Origin: Pseudomonadota bacterium
GTDB lineage: Bacteria; Bdellovibrionota; Bacteriovoracia; Bacteriovoracales; Bacteriovoracaceae
DNA: 22,413 nucleotides
Direction: 5' to 3'
NCBI GenBank assembly: GCA_023432655.1
Contig: JAEYUK010000082.1
Span: 1-22,413 of the forward strand
Shown: positions 7,426-16,356 of the stretch, piece by piece
Numbering within the stretch: position 1 is the first letter of the stretch
How the letters are laid out: each line of letters opens with the position of its first letter
Notes under the pieces: generated by a model
The model's input: the letters and a program-made list of their open reading frames with translations, nothing else
Told to the model about the DNA's origin: nothing
Database searches by the model: none
Position numbers and translations under genes: made by a program

Positions 7426-8319
7426 ATGAGATATATTCTCGCTCTTGCTTTGTTTTTAGGAAGTAATTTGGTTTTCTCTTCTCCCGCCGAAGAGAGGCCC
7501 GAAAAAACTGTCTTCATTTTGGAAAAGGCCCAGGAAATTTTCGGCGCCCGGGCCAACCAGGTGGCCAACCGTCTTGACGCCTTCTTTGCTACTGAAAGGG
7601 CGGACGATGAATTGGGGCGAAGCCGAATTCGTTTAAGATCTCAGTTCGAAATACGAGAACGCGAAAAGTCTGACCTCAAAAATCAATACAGTATTAACCT
7701 CCGGCTTCCGAGCCTTGAGCAAAAGTTTAAATACGAGCAGTACCAATCAGAGGAAAGTAAAGCGCGCAGCCGGGAAGAGCGTGAGATTGAAAAAAAAAAT
7801 AGGATTAAAAGAGGCTGGCTCTTCAATGCAGATATGGGTGTGAGTGCCGCCATTCCTCCCCGCCTCATCACTCGAGCACGAGTGAGGAAAAGTTTTGTTA
7901 CAGGAACTCTTATTCATCGTTTTGCCGAAGAAGTTACTCACATCACTGATGAGAGCGGCCTAGTGGAAGAAACAGAACTTCTGTCTGATCACATTTTTAA
8001 TAGCAAATGGGTTTTTCGCTTTGTGAATCTCAAAGAATGGAAGGTTTTAAAGAAGGACTTTCGAACCAATCATGGGCCAACTCTCCTCCATCAGCTGACT
8101 GAAAATGACGCTTTTAACTACGGTCTGACAATGCAAACAATCATTGATAATGGGATTTGGTATACGAATAACTACCAGCTCGCGGTCAATTACCGAAGAA
8201 ACCTCTACCGTCAGTGGATTTACTTCGATGCCATACCTGGACTCGACTTCCCCAAACAATGGTCTTTCAGAAGAACACCTTTCATAAGATTTCAAATTGA
8301 AGTCTTATTTGGAGGGTAA
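7426..8319 (+). CDS. Exported hypothetical protein, possibly an outer-membrane beta-barrel
   Basis: From ATG 7426 the product is 297 residues with a clean signal peptide (MRYILALALFLGSNLVFSSPA). An in-frame ATG at 7384 would add 14 polar residues in front of it and lacks a ribosome site. The first part of the mature protein is rich in Arg, Glu and Lys (about residues 70-140). The second half alternates polar and aromatic residues (WVFRFVNLKEW, GIWYTNNYQLAVNYRR, RQWIYFDAIPGLDFP). It ends in strand-like FIRFQIEVLFGG, which suggests beta strands and perhaps a barrel. I recognise no family. Its stop codon TAA lies in the A-tract that encodes the U-run of the opposing hppA terminator. Confidence 0.7.
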   Translation: MRYILALALFLGSNLVFSSPAEERPEKTVFILEKAQEIFGARANQVANRLDAFFATERADDELGRSRIRLRSQFEIREREKSDLKNQYSINLRLPSLEQKFKYEQYQSEESKARSREEREIEKKNRIKRGWLFNADMGVSAAIPPRLITRARVRKSFVTGTLIHRFAEEVTHITDESGLVEETELLSDHIFNSKWVFRFVNLKEWKVLKKDFRTNHGPTLLHQLTENDAFNYGLTMQTIIDNGIWYTNNYQLAVNYRRNLYRQWIYFDAIPGLDFPKQWSFRRTPFIRFQIEVLFGG

Positions 8320-8344
8320 AAAAAAGGCCACCCGAAGGTGGCCT
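8318..8344 (-). terminator. Rho-independent terminator of hppA
   Basis: On the minus strand GGCCACC pairs with GGTGGCC around a TTCG tetraloop (8343-8326), with one more A-T pair outside, and is followed by eight T (8325-8318). This is a classic C(UUCG)G terminator 16 bases after the hppA stop. On the plus strand the hairpin lacks an immediate T-run, so it mainly serves hppA. Confidence 0.92.
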
Positions 8345-8359
8345 CTTGGCTTTTCTTAA

Positions 8360-10420
8360 TTAAAGAAGGGCAATCAAAGGAGCAACCAGTAGAGATACTA
8401 CTGACATAACTTTGATAAGGATCGCAATCCCAGGACCAGATGTATCTTTGAACGGGTCCCCAACCATATCACCAACAACAGCAGCTTTGTGAGTTTCAGT
8501 TCCCTTCTTCTCACCAGCGAGCTTGCCTTTTTCGATGTATTTCTTAGCGTTATCCCATGCACCACCGGCATTTGCCATGAAGAGTGACATAGTTGCACCT
8601 ACAGCAAGAGCACCAGCTAGAAGACCAGCTAGCGAAGCCGGGCCCATGAAGAAACCAACCAATACTGGAGCTGCAATTGCAATTACACCAGGAAGAACCA
8701 TTTCTTTAAGAGCGGCAGCAGTTGCAATATCCACGATTTTCTTAGGCTCTGGTTCAGCTTTAAGCTCCATAAGACCAGGGATTTCGCGGAACTGACGGCC
8801 AATCTCTACAACGATCGCACCGGCAGCTTTACCAACTGCTAGCATAGTTGTTGAACCAACCAAGAATGGAAGGATGGCACCAAGAAGGATACCGATTAAG
8901 ATTTTTGGATCAGTTAGAACCAACTCAACAGCACCAAGGCCTGCAAGTGAACGAACGTGGTTAATCTCAATGTTGTATGCAGAGAATAGAGCAAGCACGG
9001 TAAGAATCGCAGAACCGATGGCATAACCCTTACCAATAGCGGCCGTCGTGTTACCAACCATATCAAGTTCGTCAGTGATGTTACGAACTTCAGGTCCTAG
9101 ACCAGACATTTCAGAAATACCACCGGCGTTATCAGAAATCGGTCCGTAAGCATCAACAGTCATAACAACTGCTGTACCACCTAACATACCAACTGCTGAA
9201 AGAGCGATACCGTATAGACCTAGATATTTGTTAGAAAGGTAAGCCACCACTGCAACCACGATCATCGGGATAGCAACTGATTCCATACCTACTGCAAGAC
9301 CTTGGATCACGTTTGTACCAGCACCGGTTTTAGCAGATTCAGCGATACGCGAAACTGGCGTAGAAGAAGTGTAGTAATCAGTGATAAGACCGATGATTGT
9401 TCCACCGATTGCACCAATGGTCATAATAGCAGTCACAGATTGGTTAATGCCAAGTGAGGCCATGATTCCGTAAGAAGCAATCGCAAGAACTACTGGAGGA
9501 AGAATAAGAGCGCCGCGAAGAACCATCGCAGGATCCATATTTTTCATCATACGAGCGATGAAGATACAGATGATAGAAACGAAAAGACCAACAGCTGAAA
9601 GAACTAAAGGAAGTCCAACAGCAATAAGTTTATTAGTTTCAAGATCAGCTGAAGCTAGAAGAGCAGGAAGCTCAGATGAAGTAAGAGCAATGGCCATAGC
9701 TGCAACAATAGCAGCAACCATTGACTCATAGATATCCGCACCCATACCAGCAACGTCACCCACGTTATCACCAACGTTATCGGCAATAACACCAGGGTTA
9801 CGTGGATCATCTTCAGGAATGTTTTCAATTACTTTACCAGCAATATCAGATCCCACGTCAGCAGCTTTTGTGTAGATACCACCACCGATACGAGCAAAAA
9901 GCGCGATTGATGAAGCACCCACGGCAAAAGCGTGAAGGATTGTTGTTAGTTTTTCATGGTTTTGGAAATAGAGATAGAGAACTCCTAAACCGATTGAACC
10001 GAGGGCCGCCACTGAAAGACCCATAACCGCACCACCATCAAGGGCCGTTAAAAGAGCGGCAGCACGAGAACCAGAGCGAGCAGCTTGTGTAGTCTTAACG
10101 TTAGCGTAAGTAGCGGCTTTCATGCCAACGTAACCAGCTAGAAGTGAAAGGATAGCACCAAGAACGAAAGCTCCGGCCGCAATTCCACCAAGACCATAAC
10201 CGATTAAAGCAGCAACAACCACACCGTACACAGCGAGAACTTTGTACTGTCTGAAAAGAAACGCCATGGCACCTTCGCGGATATAGCCCGCAATGCGCTC
10301 CATAGTTTCTGTACCTTTTCCTAATCCCAATACGCGGAAGTAGAAGAAGGCAGCAATGGCGAGTCCGAGGACGCCAAAGATCACAGGGGTCTTAACCCAC
10401 ATCAACCAAGATTCCATCAT
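8360..10420 (-). CDS. hppA: Membrane-bound K+-dependent pyrophosphatase, probably Na+-pumping
   Basis: The enzyme couples PPi hydrolysis to cation export across the inner membrane. The 686-residue polytopic protein has the family active-site set: DVGSD (188-192), K196, [10 protein letters not shown] (201-210), DNVGDNVGD (214-222), [12 protein letters not shown] (423-434) and, near the end, [11 protein letters not shown] and [21 protein letters not shown] places Ala460 and Gly463 where K+-independent enzymes have Lys and Thr, so it should need K+. Glu232 in GADIYES sits at the position typical of Na+-transporting members, not one turn further on as in plant H+ pumps. I therefore infer Na+, or Na+ plus H+, transport. 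A GGGAGA Shine-Dalgarno precedes a tandem ATG ATG. It is monocistronic, with its own terminator at 8318-8344. Confidence 0.95.
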   Translation of the reverse strand: MMESWLMWVKTPVIFGVLGLAIAAFFYFRVLGLGKGTETMERIAGYIREGAMAFLFRQYKVLAVYGVVVAALIGYGLGGIAAGAFVLGAILSLLAGYVGMKAATYANVKTTQAARSGSRAAALLTALDGGAVMGLSVAALGSIGLGVLYLYFQNHEKLTTILHAFAVGASSIALFARIGGGIYTKAADVGSDIAGKVIENIPEDDPRNPGVIADNVGDNVGDVAGMGADIYESMVAAIVAAMAIALTSSELPALLASADLETNKLIAVGLPLVLSAVGLFVSIICIFIARMMKNMDPAMVLRGALILPPVVLAIASYGIMASLGINQSVTAIMTIGAIGGTIIGLITDYYTSSTPVSRIAESAKTGAGTNVIQGLAVGMESVAIPMIVVAVVAYLSNKYLGLYGIALSAVGMLGGTAVVMTVDAYGPISDNAGGISEMSGLGPEVRNITDELDMVGNTTAAIGKGYAIGSAILTVLALFSAYNIEINHVRSLAGLGAVELVLTDPKILIGILLGAILPFLVGSTTMLAVGKAAGAIVVEIGRQFREIPGLMELKAEPEPKKIVDIATAAALKEMVLPGVIAIAAPVLVGFFMGPASLAGLLAGALAVGATMSLFMANAGGAWDNAKKYIEKGKLAGEKKGTETHKAAVVGDMVGDPFKDTSGPGIAILIKVMSVVSLLVAPLIALL

Positions 10421-10447
10421 GCTGATCTCCCTAAAAAAACGAAAAAA

Positions 10448-10455
10448 ATTGTATA
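10448..10455 (-). promoter_or_regulatory. Candidate -10 region of hppA
   Basis: TATACAAT on the minus strand, about 28 bases before the hppA ATG, contains -10-like hexamers (TATACA or TACAAT). No convincing -35 box is visible. This is the best candidate in the hppA/ykgJ intergenic gap. Confidence 0.3.
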
Positions 10456-10549
10456 GAGCTTTGTACTAAATCTGACCTTTTTCGTAAACGTGAATTGACT
10501 CAAAATGGAATATTAGAACCCGTTGCATCAAATCAATTAAATCTAGCAC

Positions 10550-10578
10550 TTGACGTCTTTTATGAGCTGAACTACTTT
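10550..10578 (+). promoter_or_regulatory. Promoter of the YkgJ-type gene, predicted leaderless
   Basis: TTGACG (10550-10555), a 17-base spacer and TACTTT (10573-10578) are followed by the 8-base pyrimidine run ccctctcc and then ATG 10587. There is no Shine-Dalgarno. Confidence 0.5.
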
Positions 10579-10586
10579 CCCTCTCC

Positions 10587-11129
10587 ATGACTTCTGTAAA
10601 TCGCAGAGAAATATTAATCAAAAGAATGGAGCACTTGGAGTCCCAGGAAATGGGATGCCGGGGTTGCCAGGGAGGGTGTTGCACCTTCGAGGCGAACTCC
10701 ATGATGCTCACACCGCTGGAAGCGTTGGAGATCATGACCTACCTGCAAGACAAAAACCTGCTGAACCCTGATCTTAAGATCAGACTCCAAAACACGGCCA
10801 AGACCTACAGACTAGAACCAAAATACTTAAACTCCCGCAGATCCTACTTACGAAAAACATATACATGTCCATTTTTTGCTCAAACTGAATTGGGCTGCCC
10901 TCTTCCACGGGAAGTTAAACCCTACGGCTGCCTGGCCTTTGATTCACATCACCCCACCTTAAAGGCCGACTCAAACTGCTACTCTGAAAAAGATCTATTA
11001 ATTACACGCGAAGCTCTTCACCCCGAAGAACAAGAAATGAATGAAAAAATTCGCCAAGATTTAAATCTGGATTGGGAAAAGTCACCTCTTCCAAATGCTT
11101 TGTTAGAATTGTGGGAAAAATCGATTTAA
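10587..11129 (+). CDS. YkgJ-type (UPF0153) cysteine-cluster protein
   Basis: The 180-residue soluble protein carries a CxxCxxxCC cluster (Cys24, 27, 31, 32) and later Cys94, 104, 115 and 131. These arrangements, including YTCPFF and the LGCPLPREVKPYGCLAF stretch, fit the YkgJ/UPF0153 family of presumed Fe-S or zinc cluster proteins. No substrate is known with certainty for the family. The start at 10587 has no Shine-Dalgarno but sits 8 bases after a -10 box; the next in-frame ATG (10626) has no better signal. Its TAA stop overlaps the stop of the opposing gene by four bases. It is divergent from hppA. Confidence 0.85.
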   Translation: MTSVNRREILIKRMEHLESQEMGCRGCQGGCCTFEANSMMLTPLEALEIMTYLQDKNLLNPDLKIRLQNTAKTYRLEPKYLNSRRSYLRKTYTCPFFAQTELGCPLPREVKPYGCLAFDSHHPTLKADSNCYSEKDLLITREALHPEEQEMNEKIRQDLNLDWEKSPLPNALLELWEKSI

Positions 11130-11662
11130 AGTTCCGGAAGTTCTGCGGCAAGGTCCTGGATATTTTGAGGAACTTCAGCATCCGAAACAGGAAGAAAGAT
11201 TTCCCATTTAGGAATGCGGGATAACGTCGTCCTCCAGCAAACGGCACGAATGGCCTCAACTAGAGAACTATTTTCAGCACAGGCCTTAAAAAAATTCAGA
11301 GTTTCTTCCCGCCGAGCAGGATCATTCTCAGCTGCTTCCAAAATTTGACCAATCAGTGCTCCACCTTTGTTCACTAACTCTGGAGTGAAATGAACTTCAT
11401 CATCATGAAGGACCTGGAGATCGGCAATCATCGGAAGTTGCTCCATCGCCTGACTTAGCTCTTCTTTAAGTTTACCTTCCTGTAACGGAACAACTTCAGT
11501 CTCAGCGATTACTGCATCATAAGAATTCACCAGTTCGAGGTCAGTCATCTCTTTAGAACTCTTGTGAGCGGGCGGAGTATCGCTTTCTTTTTTTAAAAAA
11601 AGAACTGCCCCGACAATCAGGGCAGCTAGAAAAATGATGATTACTTTATAAGATGTTTTCAT
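11126..11662 (-). CDS. Small membrane-anchored hypothetical protein
   Basis: The 178-residue protein has an N-terminal transmembrane helix (residues 6-23) followed by a charged linker and a mainly helical domain with two cysteines (NFFKACAENS, AVCWRTT). It probably faces the periplasm. I recognise no family. Its ATG overlaps the stop of the upstream exported HExxH gene as ATGA (11662-11659) and it has only a weak ribosome site. It is thus probably translationally coupled to that gene and may be its partner. Its own stop overlaps the converging YkgJ gene by four bases. Confidence 0.75.
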   Translation of the reverse strand: MKTSYKVIIIFLAALIVGAVLFLKKESDTPPAHKSSKEMTDLELVNSYDAVIAETEVVPLQEGKLKEELSQAMEQLPMIADLQVLHDDEVHFTPELVNKGGALIGQILEAAENDPARREETLNFFKACAENSSLVEAIRAVCWRTTLSRIPKWEIFLPVSDAEVPQNIQDLAAELPEL

Positions 11663-12765
11663 TTCGCTTTTTTAAGTGAGCGCTCCATCGTCTTCACCGA
11701 ATCTTTCAGTGAAATTTCTTTATAATCGCCTTCTGGTTTAGGATCCAAAGAAGCATATGTAGGTTTCACTTTTTCAAGAACAGTTAGACGATTCTGATAC
11801 TCTTCTTTTTTACGTTTTACTTTATTCATTTCAGTTTCAATTAAATGTACTTTATCCGGGTACTTAGTAGCAAGGTCTTCATAGGCCTTAATTAATTCAT
11901 CCGCCGTTTTGATGGCATTTTTCAAACGGTGTATCTGAGTCGCAAGATCAGCATCAACCACACGGGCCAGAGAATCGGCGGCCCTTGCGGAAAGGACTGA
12001 CTTATCTTGGGTTGAACAAGTCGTACAATTTTGAGTCATCTGAATTTCTGATGCCGCTCCTAAAGAGTAAGGTCCGTTATTGGCCTTCTCACAGGCAGCG
12101 TAGCCAGCATAACCATGGCCTTCAGGACAAATCGCATGGGTAAATCCAGTATGTGCTCCATGACCATCACTATGGCGGGCCTCATGAAAAAGAGTCCCTA
12201 GACGGGAGATACTGTTCGCGTTTGATAAGAGTTCTTTATTAATGGCAAATTTCTCAACAAAACCACCACGACCGACTTGTAAAATCCCTGTACGTGGAGA
12301 CTTCGCATAGACGTTATTATCATCTAACTTAAGACCAAATAACATTTTTTCTTTTTTTCCAATGAGGTAAACGGCTGCACCGATATTACTCATAATCGTT
12401 GTTACTTCGTCAGTACCAGAAGCTGATTCAAATCCTGACGGAAGCGGAGTATTCGGGAAAGAGTGAAAACGTTTTACCACGATATTGCTATCGTTTAATT
12501 CGTAGGTTTCGCCTACCACATATTTAACCCGGTTTAGTAACCAGTTGTGCATATTGGCGCCGTCAAGAGTAGTTAAACCACTCATGGATGAGAAGGCCGG
12601 CAATGTTTTTGTAACCGGGGTCTTATAAAGATAAGTAAGATCGACTTTTAAAGCGTCTACCTGCTCTTTAGGAACAGAAGAGTGGAACTCAATACCTGCA
12701 AAATGTTCAGCAGCGTATGAAGTCGACATAGAAAGAGCAATTGTCAAAGCAGCAAGTTTTTTCAT
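11659..12765 (-). CDS. Exported putative metallopeptidase-like protein (HEARH), C-terminal coiled coil
   Basis: From ATG 12765 the product is 368 residues with a signal peptide (MKKLAALTIALSMSTSYAAEHF; cleavage likely near YA-AE). GGGAG at 12776-12772 lies 6 bases before this ATG; the adjacent ATG at 12768 is 3 bases too close, and a TTG at 12792 would spoil the signal peptide. The mature protein contains HEARHSDGHGAH (about 194-205). His194, Glu195 and His198 form an HExxH site, and His202 and His205 are possible extra ligands. This resembles a metzincin motif but with the last His one residue late. Paired cysteines follow (CPEGHG, AACEK, NCTTC). Residues about 270-335 are heptad-like and charged, so probably a coiled coil. 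I recognise no named family, and catalysis is inferred only from the motif. Confidence 0.75.
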   Translation of the reverse strand: MKKLAALTIALSMSTSYAAEHFAGIEFHSSVPKEQVDALKVDLTYLYKTPVTKTLPAFSSMSGLTTLDGANMHNWLLNRVKYVVGETYELNDSNIVVKRFHSFPNTPLPSGFESASGTDEVTTIMSNIGAAVYLIGKKEKMLFGLKLDDNNVYAKSPRTGILQVGRGGFVEKFAINKELLSNANSISRLGTLFHEARHSDGHGAHTGFTHAICPEGHGYAGYAACEKANNGPYSLGAASEIQMTQNCTTCSTQDKSVLSARAADSLARVVDADLATQIHRLKNAIKTADELIKAYEDLATKYPDKVHLIETEMNKVKRKKEEYQNRLTVLEKVKPTYASLDPKPEGDYKEISLKDSVKTMERSLKKAK

Positions 12766-12843
12766 CATATTCTCCCAGTGAGTTCGGACCAAACTATCAC
12801 GGCCTGGAGAAAATATGAGATAATCTGAGAAAGTATAAAAAAA

Positions 12844-15246
12844 TTACTTCCTTTGATCTTTCAGGACACTTATTTTACCGGTTCGAGGATTTCGAGGGAT
12901 GGCCCCCGCCCCAGTTTCTTGAAAGCTGATGTTTCGCTTAAAATCCTGATACTTAATCGTATCTTTAACATCCCGGGATCTCTCATAGAGGTCGAGAAGA
13001 ACCTTTTCCTTATCTAAAGGCAATGAACTTTTTTCATAGTGCAGAGTCAGCTGCTCCTGTACCCCCTGATCCTTTAAGGATTCCTGAATCTCAAGCTGAT
13101 AAGTAAGGATCTCATTGGCGTTCATCACAGCTTCCACATCATTTAAAAGCAAGCGACACGACCAGATTTGAACCACATTATCAATGCGACCGTTGAGTTT
13201 AAATCTTCGATCTGAACTTCCACAGGAACAATCCGAGATCCATTCAATTGAATCACCCGTGCGATAGTTTTTAATCCCCATTGATTCTCTGGCAAGGCTC
13301 GTGACGATCGCCTCTCCATCAACGATTTTAAGATCAATCAATTCACTAAAAACATGATGCTCACCTGGTCCGCAATGGGAACACTGATAACCAATCACTC
13401 CACCATCCACCGAGGCATAACCAGCAGAAGCGAAGACATCTGTTTTCCAGGTTTTTTTAAGAAAACTTTTTCGGATCTCGGAAAGACCTTCTCCGGCATA
13501 GAAAACCATCGGGATTTCGAGATCAATTCCCTGTGAAACCGCATACTCAGCATTCATCAAGAGCATCGAAGGAATGCCCATGATCGCCTGAGGTTTGAAC
13601 TTTTTTAAGTAGGCCAGGATATTCTCGCTGGAACAAAGTCCACCAATCGGCAACTGAACGACCCCGATTTTCTCCAGGGCCTTATCCACACATAAAAATG
13701 AAGACCATAAATTGCCGGCCACAAAGAGATTGGCCACCGTCATACCAGGCCTTAATCCTTGCTCTCTAAAATTCTTGGCCAGCATATCGCTCATGTAGTC
13801 AAATTCTTCATAACTAAAATGTAGATATTTTGGTTCACCAGTCGTTCCACCAGAAGAAAAGATATAACCCTGTGGATGAGGTGTGCTTTCAAACTGTTTT
13901 CTAATGTGTGAACTGTCCTTTAGAACTTCCGGCCCGCCCTCTTCAAAATCACGTGCCCTTAGCTCATCACCGATAAATTGGACCAGTTCCCGTAAGACAA
14001 ATCTTCCATCATGAGGAGCTCCTTCCATACCCCAGGTAATCGTCCCTAAAGGGGCCAGACGCTTAATGCCGGTAAGTGATAGCTGCTCAAGATAAATCGT
14101 CTTTTCACTTTCATCAAACAGATAAGAACAAGACTGAAGATAGTAAGAAAATGGTTCCAAAATGGAAATGAGTTCATCTAATCCCTTGAAGCGCTTAATG
14201 ATAAGAGATCGATTCAATGGAGACGGCTTTATTAAGTTGTTTTTTTCTTGATGAAGAAGGTAGTCCTTACCTGCTCGAAGAAGTCCGTCCTCCATCAGCT
14301 CTGAATAATATCCTCTAAACTTTTCTTTCAAAATTTCAGTGGCCTCGTCATCAGAAATGCTCCCACGAGGTGAAGCTGTTTCAAATGCAGTTTCCAAGGC
14401 CTTGATTAACGGCCCAGTTTCTATTCCTTCCTCTAAATAGAGATTCTGGGGAGAAGCACAGGCCGATTGATTCCAGGGCGTGATGTCTGAGACAATACTC
14501 TCGGCAACTTTTTTGAGAGATTTATTTTCCAAACCTTTTTTAGTAATAACTTGAAGAGAAACTTTAGGACCAAAATCTAAAAACTTCACTCGAACTGGTA
14601 ATTCTTTTTTATAAGAAGAGATCATCTCTTCTCCACCCCAGGCAATGATCGTATTCACTTTAGATTTAAGAAATTTTTCCGGTCCGACGTCGCCCCCTTT
14701 CCAATAAAGAATGGCAAACTTATCCGCCAGGATATTTTCCTTATCGAATTTTTTTAATCTCTCAGCAAAATAAACAGGGAAAAACTTGTTCTGACTACTG
14801 ACCTTTACAAGAGAAATATTTTTAGTCAGAAACCCCATGATGAGGGAATCAATCGAGCTTAAAAACACATTCCCGGCAGTAACATGAAGAACGATCCCTT
14901 GAGAAACCGCACGGGTCTTATTGAGCGCTCCAGGGAGCTTGGTAAATTTATCCAGAACTTCGGTGCGGCCAAATTCGGCTTGAACGCGTTTAAGAAGATT
15001 TTCTCTCTTTAGCAACTGAGGCAAAATCCCCAAGGTTTTTCTGGTTTCCTCTTCTGAAAAACCAGATTCCTTAAGTAAGTCCGGAAGTGCATCAGTGAAA
15101 TCCTGCTTTCCGAAAGCATCAAGAAGAGTAATAATTTTTTCCATCGGAATAGCAGAGAATTTTCTTCGAGTCTCACTCAAAGCTTCCCAGATCTCGTCGT
15201 GTTGCCAGTCAAAACCTTCCGAAATATTTTTCCCAAACCAGTACAT
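12844..15246 (-). CDS. LuxC-type acyl reductase fused to a PaaK-like adenylating ligase
   Basis: The 800-residue protein joins two enzymes. Residues about 1-435 match the LuxC fatty-acyl reductase family. They show GIVLHVTAGNVFLSS (117-131), a nucleotide-domain stretch IIAWGGEEMI (200-209), WNQSACASPQ with probable acyl-accepting Cys263, and the LuxC-like ending RLAPLG...HDGRFVLREL (396-420). Residues about 445-800 match the AMP-forming PaaK/CapK ligase type. There SSGGTTGEPK (464-473) is the phosphate loop, FYAGEGLS (582-589) and ASAGYASVDGG (606-616) line the active site, and NYRTGD (660-665) and LNGRIDN (684-690) follow. Cys622/625 and Cys673/675 could bind zinc. The expected chemistry is acid to acyl-AMP to acyl-Cys to aldehyde with NADPH. 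The start directly follows the luxE-like stop (TAAATG). Confidence 0.85.
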   Translation of the reverse strand: MYWFGKNISEGFDWQHDEIWEALSETRRKFSAIPMEKIITLLDAFGKQDFTDALPDLLKESGFSEEETRKTLGILPQLLKRENLLKRVQAEFGRTEVLDKFTKLPGALNKTRAVSQGIVLHVTAGNVFLSSIDSLIMGFLTKNISLVKVSSQNKFFPVYFAERLKKFDKENILADKFAILYWKGGDVGPEKFLKSKVNTIIAWGGEEMISSYKKELPVRVKFLDFGPKVSLQVITKKGLENKSLKKVAESIVSDITPWNQSACASPQNLYLEEGIETGPLIKALETAFETASPRGSISDDEATEILKEKFRGYYSELMEDGLLRAGKDYLLHQEKNNLIKPSPLNRSLIIKRFKGLDELISILEPFSYYLQSCSYLFDESEKTIYLEQLSLTGIKRLAPLGTITWGMEGAPHDGRFVLRELVQFIGDELRARDFEEGGPEVLKDSSHIRKQFESTPHPQGYIFSSGGTTGEPKYLHFSYEEFDYMSDMLAKNFREQGLRPGMTVANLFVAGNLWSSFLCVDKALEKIGVVQLPIGGLCSSENILAYLKKFKPQAIMGIPSMLLMNAEYAVSQGIDLEIPMVFYAGEGLSEIRKSFLKKTWKTDVFASAGYASVDGGVIGYQCSHCGPGEHHVFSELIDLKIVDGEAIVTSLARESMGIKNYRTGDSIEWISDCSCGSSDRRFKLNGRIDNVVQIWSCRLLLNDVEAVMNANEILTYQLEIQESLKDQGVQEQLTLHYEKSSLPLDKEKVLLDLYERSRDVKDTIKYQDFKRNISFQETGAGAIPRNPRTGKISVLKDQRK

Positions 15247-16356
15247 TTATTTCTTCTCCACTAGCTCTAAAGCTTTGAGAGCGCAGCCCTTATGTTTTGA
15301 TATCCCGGCCCGTCCTTCCAGAATTAAAATATCACTTCCCTTCCCGCAATCACAGGTACCGATCCGGCCATAATCAGTTGTGAGAAGGCTTGGAGCGGGG
15401 TAACTGAAATTATAGGAACAAAGAAAATGCAAAAGTCCTTTCTCACCTTTTCTTTTTAAGGAGAGGTCATGAGGAGAGCGGACAAGTACCCTGGCATAGT
15501 TTGGTATATGGAGATTCCCTTTGGGGCAATCTACATAAGGAATTCCATGTTCCACCATCCCAAAAAGATCACGTTGATTAATTTCCGGGATCCCTAAACG
15601 TTTTTGAATAAAGGATCTGAATTCTTTTTTGGGAATTTCCTTATCCGCCTTCCCTTTCCAGCCTCCGCCGGTTTGTAGCCAGGAATCGGGACCTAAATCC
15701 AGATGCAGATCAAACTTCTCAATGACCTCATAAAGAAGTGCAGGAAACCCCAAAATACGAGTCGGAATATCCGAAGCGGCAAAACGCTTTAGGGTCTTCA
15801 CCACACCGTCTTCGTTTAACTTAAAATCATTAATCTCCGGATCAAATTCAATCGCGTAATAAACTTCTCTTTTACCTGTAAAATTCGTGAGTAGCTCATC
15901 AGTAAAGGCCGTTCCTAAATCATTCGCGATTTTCGGATCGTAGGTAAAACACAAATAGTTATAATCTCTGGCACTGGCCATGCCTAATGACTTATGGATA
16001 TTAAGGGCCAACTCTTTTACAAAATTAAGACTTATTTGACTCAGAAATTGTTGTGATTTCTGACCGCTAGTTCCGGAACTAGTGAGTACGAGTACTAAAT
16101 CCTCTTTGGGCACGGAGCACATTTCATGCTCTTTATAAAGATGGACCATGGTCCCAGGAACCTTGAGGAGATCCTCCTCAATAGCAATCTGGTCTGGATG
16201 AAATCCTAATTTATCCCAATATTTTCGGGTGAACTCATGATGCTCATAATGAAAGAGTGCATTCTCTTTAAAACTATCGATGAAGAGTTTTTTATTCTCA
16301 GAAGAGAAGTCAAAAGGATCTGATTTAAGCAGTTTCTCAGTGGCAAGGGTTTTCAT
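15247..16356 (-). CDS. LuxE-type acyl-protein synthetase
   Basis: LuxE activates a fatty acid as acyl-AMP and carries it on a C-terminal cysteine before transfer to LuxC. The 369-residue length is that of LuxE. Visible motifs are the adenylation loop TSSGTSGQKS (92-101), LQTGGGWKGKADKEI (227-241), DLFGMVEHGIPYVDCPKGN (263-281), TTDYGRIGTCDCG (326-338) and the end GRAGISKHKGCALKA. Cys358 lies 11 residues from the C-terminus and matches the acylated cysteine of bacterial luminescence LuxE (Cys364 in Photobacterium). It is the middle gene of a three-gene operon. Its ATG overlaps the upstream GNAT stop (ATGA), and its stop abuts the ATG of the LuxC-ligase gene. There are no luciferase genes nearby. 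The fatty acid or acid substrate cannot be told. Confidence 0.88.
   Translation of the reverse strand: MKTLATEKLLKSDPFDFSSENKKLFIDSFKENALFHYEHHEFTRKYWDKLGFHPDQIAIEEDLLKVPGTMVHLYKEHEMCSVPKEDLVLVLTSSGTSGQKSQQFLSQISLNFVKELALNIHKSLGMASARDYNYLCFTYDPKIANDLGTAFTDELLTNFTGKREVYYAIEFDPEINDFKLNEDGVVKTLKRFAASDIPTRILGFPALLYEVIEKFDLHLDLGPDSWLQTGGGWKGKADKEIPKKEFRSFIQKRLGIPEINQRDLFGMVEHGIPYVDCPKGNLHIPNYARVLVRSPHDLSLKRKGEKGLLHFLCSYNFSYPAPSLLTTDYGRIGTCDCGKGSDILILEGRAGISKHKGCALKALELVEKK

Noticed and set aside
8523-8795. Plus-strand open frame inside hppA
   Set aside because: It is antisense to a strongly conserved coding sequence and has no start signal or domain.
10466-10735. Minus-strand open frame spanning the hppA/ykgJ gap
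   Set aside because: It covers the promoter region and the antisense of the Cys-cluster gene, with no ribosome site or known motif.
12766-12792. TTG 12792 or ATG 12768 as start of the HEARH protein
   Set aside because: The TTG extension spoils the signal peptide, and ATG 12768 is only 3 bases from the Shine-Dalgarno; ATG 12765 is 6 bases away.
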